Shown piece by piece: positions 59,357 to 64,000 of a DNA stretch of 64,000 bases. Position numbers and translations under genes: made by a program. Below the pieces are notes generated by a model. The model made no database searches and had not been told where the DNA came from. It saw only the letters and a program-made list of their open reading frames with translations. Position 1 is the first letter of the stretch. Each line of letters opens with the position of its first letter. The stretch comes from Diadophis punctatus similis (lineage: Eukaryota > Chordata > Lepidosauria > Squamata > Dipsadidae). Where the stretch lies: assembly GCA_023053685.1 (NCBI GenBank), contig JALIGW010000001.1, positions 158,305,547 through 158,369,546 on the forward strand. Reading direction: 5' to 3'.

Positions 59357-59585
59357 GAGCCATAGTGGCACAGTGATTAAAATGCAGTATTGCAGGCTAA
59401 TTCAGCTCACTGCCAGGAGTTTGATCCTTACACAGCTCAAGGCTAACTCAGCCTTCCACCCTTCTGAGGTTGGTAAAATGAGGACCCAGAATGTTGGGGA
59501 CAATATGCTGACTCTGTAAACCGCTTAGAGAGGGCTGTAAAGCACTGTGAAGTGGTTTATAAGTCTATTGCTACTGCTATTATAT
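59357..59585 (+). repeat. tRNA-derived SINE (same family as 42335)
   Basis: The head is GAGCCATAGTGGCACAGTGA (box A), box B is near GGAGTTTGATCCT (59416), then CAAGGCTAACTCAGCC, TAAAATGAGGACCC, AAACCGCTTAGAGAGGGCTG and AAGCACTGTGAAG, with a (TGCTAC)-like tail. Complete but mutated; it lies about 1.1 kb upstream of the coding exon. Confidence 0.87.
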
Positions 59586-60639
59586 TTAGGGACTTCCTGG
59601 ATAGATGGGTGTGTCTTTTCTATTCCTTGGTAATTTATTGGGGAGAGGGAGGATGTAGTACTAAGGACGGAGAAGCTAAAGCAAATGGTAGAGAAGGAGC
59701 CCTAAAGCTATAAGTAGTCCTTGACAATATTGATTGTCATCTTCAAAACATGTTGCTAAATGGATGTTTTAATGTTCAATATTATTTAATTTAAAGAGAA
59801 CAATTATTTTAACTGGGTTAGGAAGTAATCTTCATAGGAAACCAAGTTTATTTTTTGCCATGGCCCTATCTGTGGTTTTGAAGTGCAGCCTTCAATACAT
59901 CTTTCAAAAGCCAAGTATAGACTATAATCTAAATAAAAAACAATGAATCTTTATACTAAAGCCAAAAAAGAAAGCATTTATACATTTTGTTTTTCTTTGA
60001 CATCCTATTTACACCTTCTTCTCTACATACCTCTCATATATTCCAATTTCTTCCTGCTTGGCAGGCCTTCAGGCACTGCTTTTGTTAAATTGCTTGGTGG
60101 CAAAGGGATCTGAAATGGAGTGGTGAGTTACCCATGCCTGGCCATGTGATCCTTTTTTTTTTTAATGTGCTATGAGTTAGAATAAGAATCTCTTGGATTC
60201 ACATCCTGCTCTTTCTATTCCTGGTGAATTGGAATATAAAGTCTTAGGACTGGTCTGAGATAACAGTGTGCAGGATTACTGTTACTCTGTTAATTACTTA
60301 CTGTGATACTTTTGCATCTCTATCATCAACCAGTTTTTCTGACATTACAGTTTTGGTTCAGTTTCCAGTTCACTATTTGGTTGCAATTGACAGGTTGATT
60401 AAATAGTTGGATGACTTTTTTTTTGAAGGCAAGATAAATAGATTGACAATACTTGGGTTTGTTTTCTTTGTGTCTTCTTAAAATGATTGTGAGCCAGCTT
60501 CCTATATCTGGTTCTTTCCAATATGTTGGGGCTACAGCTCACAGCGAAAAATATCTGAACACATCTCAAGAGCTTCAGGGTGGAATAGACTGAACTAGAG
60601 TGGCTACAATACTGATGGATTGTTCTATCCTAGTCAACA

Positions 60640-60664
60640 TTTCTCTTCTTTTATTTTCAGATAT
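60640..60664 (+). other. SERTAD2: 3' splice acceptor and start of SERTAD2 exon 2
   Basis: A pyrimidine-rich tract (TTCTCTTCTTTTATTTTCAG) ends with AG at 60659-60660. Only four untranslated bases (ATAT) separate it from the ATG at 60665. This is a textbook acceptor. The known SERTAD2 structure, with the whole ORF in the last exon, supports it. A branch-point-like CTAGTCAAC lies just upstream, near 60630. Confidence 0.88.
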
Positions 60665-61624
60665 ATGTTGGGGAAAGGAGGAAAACGGAAGTTTGATGAG
60701 CATGAAGATGGGCTGGAAGGCAAAGTGGTGTCTCCTACCGATGGTCCATCTAAGGTGTCTTACACCTTACAGCGCCAGACTATCTTCAACATTTCCCTTA
60801 TGAAACTTTATAACCACAGGCCCTTAACAGAGCCGAGCTTGCAAAAGACCGTTTTAATTAATAACATGTTGAGGCGGATCCAAGAGGAGCTCAAACAGGA
60901 AGGCAGCTTGAGGCCTATGTTCCTCACCCCATCACAGCCTACAGATCCTCTTGGAGACAGCTTTCGAGAAGCTCAGCCTGCCTTTAGCCATCTGGCCTCT
61001 CCGCCAGTCCACCCCACTGACTTAGCAAGCCCTACACCACTGGAGTCTTGCCTCACCCCTGCCTCTCTGCTTGAGGATGACACTTTTTGCACTTCCCAGA
61101 CTATCTCACTAGATGGTCCTCCAAAATTACCACCTCCAACGATCCAACCAGTAAAGGACAGCTTCTCCTCAGCCTTGGATGAAATTGAGGAGCTCTGTCC
61201 AACACCTACCTCCGCTGAGGCAGTAGTAACTACAGCAGCAGCAGATACAACTGCACCAGATAACTCTAAGGAGAATTCCAGTGAACCCAGCATTCAAAAG
61301 CCTGAGGGTATACAGGAGAACAGAATGAGTGAGCCTAAACCCATGGACTCATTACCTGGCAATTTTGAGATCACAACTTCTACAGGTTTTCTTACAGACT
61401 TGACCCTGGATGATATTCTCTTTGCAGACATTGATACGTCTATGTATGATTTTGACCCTTGCACATCCTCCACAGGGGCTGCCTCAAAAATGGCTCCTGT
61501 CTCCGCAGATGACCTCCTCAAAACTCTGGCACCCTACAGTACCCAGCCAGTAACCCCCAATCAGCCTTTCAAAATGGACCTTACAGAACTGGATCACATT
61601 ATGGAGGTGCTTGTTGGGTCATAG
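60665..61624 (+). CDS. SERTAD2: SERTA domain-containing protein 2 (TRIP-Br2), complete single-exon CDS
   Basis: SERTAD2 is a nuclear co-regulator that contacts E2F-1/DP-1 and PHD/bromodomain proteins and influences cell-cycle and adipocyte transcription (established for the TRIP-Br family). The 319-aa product, against about 314 aa in human, is recognisable end to end. Residues 7-12 are a basic KRKFDE nuclear-localisation/cyclin-A-type motif. Residues about 36-83 are the SERTA domain (LQRQTIFNISLMKLYNHR, then a helix with LINNMLRRIQEEL). The middle, about 85-230, is low-complexity and Ser/Pro/Thr-rich, with a conserved SSALDEIEELCP block at 168-179. Residues 241-264 are the acidic TGFLTDLTLDDILFADI segment that holds the family's activation/export signal. 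The C-terminus is DLTELDHIMEVLVGS. The frame is open with no break and ends in TAG. I chose M at 60665 because it matches the family start and lies 4 nt after the splice acceptor; the in-frame ATG at 60620 is intronic. The start context is weak (T at -3 and at +4). The call is very secure. Confidence 0.97.
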   Translation: MLGKGGKRKFDEHEDGLEGKVVSPTDGPSKVSYTLQRQTIFNISLMKLYNHRPLTEPSLQKTVLINNMLRRIQEELKQEGSLRPMFLTPSQPTDPLGDSFREAQPAFSHLASPPVHPTDLASPTPLESCLTPASLLEDDTFCTSQTISLDGPPKLPPPTIQPVKDSFSSALDEIEELCPTPTSAEAVVTTAAADTTAPDNSKENSSEPSIQKPEGIQENRMSEPKPMDSLPGNFEITTSTGFLTDLTLDDILFADIDTSMYDFDPCTSSTGAASKMAPVSADDLLKTLAPYSTQPVTPNQPFKMDLTELDHIMEVLVGS

Positions 61625-64000
61625 ATCGATAGCAACTTTTTAAACGCACCAGTATAAACCCTTGGTAGTATTTTCACAAGGCCCCCTCTCCTTCCAAACC
61701 TACCAAGAAACACATAGACACACACATATATGCACGCACGCAAATACACACACCACTGTGCATGCGTCTTTGCTTGTCTTTTTTTTTTTAAGGATCATAC
61801 TTGTTTTTGCTTCAAGCAGAGTTGGAGTGCCTTCATTCATGTATAACCACTTTTAATGTATTTCTGAAAGTGGTTCCTCAAGGAAGACCTGAAATCCTAA
61901 TATAGGAAGAAAATGCATATTGTAAAACATAAATATGTTTGACAAAAAAAAATGTAAAAGCTAAGCACAAGGATTATGTTGGGAAAAAGCTGTAAATTGC
62001 ATGTGCATATTTGTCTATTTTTTCTATAAGTTTTATTGCAAGAGGTTAAAATATTATTTAGATAATTGCAGTACCTTTTTGGCATTTTAGCACTGTCTAG
62101 GTTGACTTAGCAATCCAGCCTTTTTAGAGGTATTAATTATTCCTCTTTAAATGTTGCATTTACATGGCTCTTTAGAAACTGCTACCCAAATTTATTTTAT
62201 ATTTTTGTATAGATTCTGCAATTTATGATATTGGGTTTTTTTCTTAAAAAAAAGAAAAAGAAACAAAACAAAATGCTGTTTGTACTCACATACACACAAA
62301 AAAGGAAATAGTTATTTTGGTAGGATTTGCTCACCCCATTCCTGCATATACCTTCTGATGTACAAGAACTGCTTGTAGTTTTATACAGACTTGTAGTGTT
62401 TTATACGCATATAATGGTGCAAAGAGAAGTTTGGATCAAATCAGTCTGCAGCTGGCCTCCCTGAATCCAGACACCATGCTTGAAGGAAAAGACCAAGGGC
62501 TCTTCCCTTAAAAGTTTCACAGATATTTACTCCCTGCTGCCTACTACTGTGATTAACAAAAACCTTAGAGCCATGTATATTCCAACACTGATGTCAAACA
62601 GTTGGCAAGAAATAGCTGTGAAACTTTATTCTGATGAAACTCCCTTGTTCTCCCTTCCCTCACTCCAAAAGGATCAAGAAATAAAAATATATTTCCTCAA
62701 ACCAAGCTTTTTTAAAAATTTGCAAAACAGATTCCATCCTTCGTCTGACAGAGTAGAGTGTCCTTAAGTCTGTTGAGCTCAACCTTCTCATATTTTACGG
62801 CTTTCCTGGTGAGAAAGTTGTGTTCCTGAAAATATCTTTTCTTTTCTGTGAGTGCAGTTCACCCGAGTGCACAGTTGATAGAGTGCCCCGTTCAGATTCA
62901 AACAGTAGAAATGGGTGAGCTTTGGTATACTTTACTCTGTCTTGAGGTATTACCATTGTAATGGCATCTAGTTTTAGAGCCTCACAATTGAGGCACTTAC
63001 CAGTTTTAAGGAGAAGCATGTTGTGGCTGTATCAGATTGTTTTGTTTAATTGTTTTGGGTTTTTATTTTGTTTAAAGCCTGAAAGTAAGTTGCGTTGAAA
63101 TCAGTGGAGATTTCTTCCAAGAAACTGAGCTTAGGATCAGGAGTGGAAAAAGGCCCTTTTGTCTCTGTGACAGTATCATTCTAATGTACCTTATTTCTTC
63201 AAATCATTCTTACGATGATTCTTGCCCTTTGCTTGGAACATTAATATTCTTATTCACTCTGTTGGCTAGTGCTGAAAAAAAAATTAACTTCAGTATTACT
63301 GCAGTGAAATCATCTCTTATCAGCACTGGATGGACTCACTCAAGTATCCATTGCTCTTAAAACTGGAGCTAGTTGTGCTTTGAACACTTGGTATATTTTT
63401 GGGGGAGGGGTTGGTTTCCTGATTCCACTCTGTTCCTTGTTTTCTACTTTATATGGCCTGTTTGACAATGTATTGAAACTGCAATCTTCTATGCATGTTT
63501 CCTCCCCACTTAAGTCGTCTCATTTCTGCACCTGTTGCAATTTTTCTCTCTCTGTTCATTATGATGTACATTTGTGTTAAAGAAAACTTGCAATGTTTTC
63601 ATGCCTGTTGCCGAGATTGCTATGGCATATTAATTTTAAATGGTACTTAATTGAGTGCAGGTTACAAACTATACTGTTGATATGCATATGGCTTCTTTAG
63701 AAATAACGTTTATATTTATTTAAGAAAATTTAAATTATGTTTATGTAATTTGGCAATATTCAGTTGGTTCTGCTTACTTCTTGTCATGGATTTTTAAAAA
63801 TTGGGTCTTTTCTGCCTTTAAGATGGCAGCCTTATAAACTGGCACTTTAGAACGGGCCATATATATTTATTTAAAATGCATGTAATTTATTATATATAAT
63901 GCACACAAAAGTTTTTCATTTGTGTCCAAACTATCTGGGTAATTAAAGAGCTGCATGCCTACACTAAATATGCCATGCCAAATTATCAACTGAATTCTAA
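61625..64000 (+). other. SERTAD2: SERTAD2 3' untranslated region (continues to or past the window end)
   Basis: This is AT-rich non-coding sequence after the stop codon with no recognisable transposon insertion, unlike the intron, which suggests it is conserved as 3'UTR. It has a short CA-type tract around 61,700-61,755 and several A/T homopolymers. UAUUUAUU-type AU-rich elements occur at 63713-63720 and 63864-63871. AATAAA occurs at 62680-62685 as a possible early polyadenylation signal. ATTAAA at 63942-63947 is the best distal candidate. Mammalian SERTAD2 also has a multi-kilobase 3'UTR. The true cleavage site may be near 63,965 or outside the window. Confidence 0.75.
63942..63947 (+). promoter_or_regulatory. 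Candidate distal polyadenylation signal (ATTAAA)
   Basis: ATTAAA is the commonest variant hexamer. It sits in AT-rich sequence near the window end, 20-30 nt upstream of a plausible cleavage zone. A canonical AATAAA at 62680-62685 could serve a shorter isoform. No transcript evidence is available from sequence alone. Confidence 0.4.

Larger units (their letters stand above)
25333..60660 (+). other. SERTAD2: SERTAD2 5'UTR intron (about 35.3 kb), overview of contents
   Basis: The intron joins the CpG-island exon to the coding exon. It contains the repeats listed separately. Stretches where I see only unrecognised AT-rich sequence and no gene or clear repeat are 25,780-27,830; 28,000-28,560; 29,840-30,830; 30,975-33,530; 34,000-34,840; 36,000-37,110; 38,420-39,730; 40,120-40,880; 41,100-41,880; 42,630-44,900; 45,650-46,160; 46,490-47,250; 49,250-51,530; 51,730-52,480; 52,870-56,230; 56,840-57,270; 58,550-59,350 and 59,590-60,640. 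Conserved regulatory elements could lie in these but cannot be seen without comparison. Confidence 0.7.

Noticed and set aside
60620..60664. In-frame upstream ATG extending the SERTAD2 frame by 15 codons
   Set aside because: It lies before the splice acceptor AG at 60659-60660, so it is intronic. The family start MLGKGGKRKFDE begins at 60665.

Overview
The window is vertebrate nuclear DNA from a squamate reptile, most likely a snake. The evidence is one intact vertebrate gene (SERTAD2) plus a squamate-type repeat set: a Sauria SINE with a tRNA-derived head and Bov-B-like tail, MIR-like CORE-SINEs, L2/CR1-group LINEs with (AATA)n tails, a reptile L1 remnant, a Penelope-like remnant, many short non-autonomous hAT and TA-target elements, and abundant long microsatellites. 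The species cannot be fixed from the sequence. No bacterial, phage or CRISPR-type system is present.

Layout. About 1-23,000 is intergenic DNA upstream of SERTAD2, containing only repeats and unrecognised sequence. About 23,000-25,560 is a GC- and CpG-rich island, the probable SERTAD2 promoter and untranslated first exon, with a strong splice donor at 25,333. From 25,333 to 60,660 runs a single 5'UTR intron of about 35 kb full of transposons. Exon 2 begins at 60,661 and carries the whole SERTAD2 coding sequence (60,665-61,624, 319 aa). Its long AU-rich 3'UTR runs to the end of the window and may extend past it.

SERTAD2 (TRIP-Br2) is the only protein-coding gene I can support. It is a small transcriptional co-regulator of the E2F/DP and cyclin-CDK network. 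Every other long reading frame is a microsatellite, a CpG-island shadow, or a decayed transposon.

The main interest is in the mobile DNA. I located 18 near-complete short hAT-like elements, 17 with readable 8-bp target duplications (11 exact, 6 with one or two mismatches). The duplications differ by terminal-repeat family: centre TA in 12 of 13 for most families, never TA in the CAGNGGTGGGTT family. Two elements with different terminal repeats share the same internal hairpin. Several families carry an NRF1-like palindrome or a ZNF143/THAP11-like motif. Nested insertions allow empty sites to be read directly. Other notable items are a 5.8S-ITS1 rDNA fragment, two 5S rRNA-derived SINE copies, a 5'-inverted L1, a Penelope-like remnant and a local template-switch scar. 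I found no convincing undescribed biological system beyond these repeat-biology observations.
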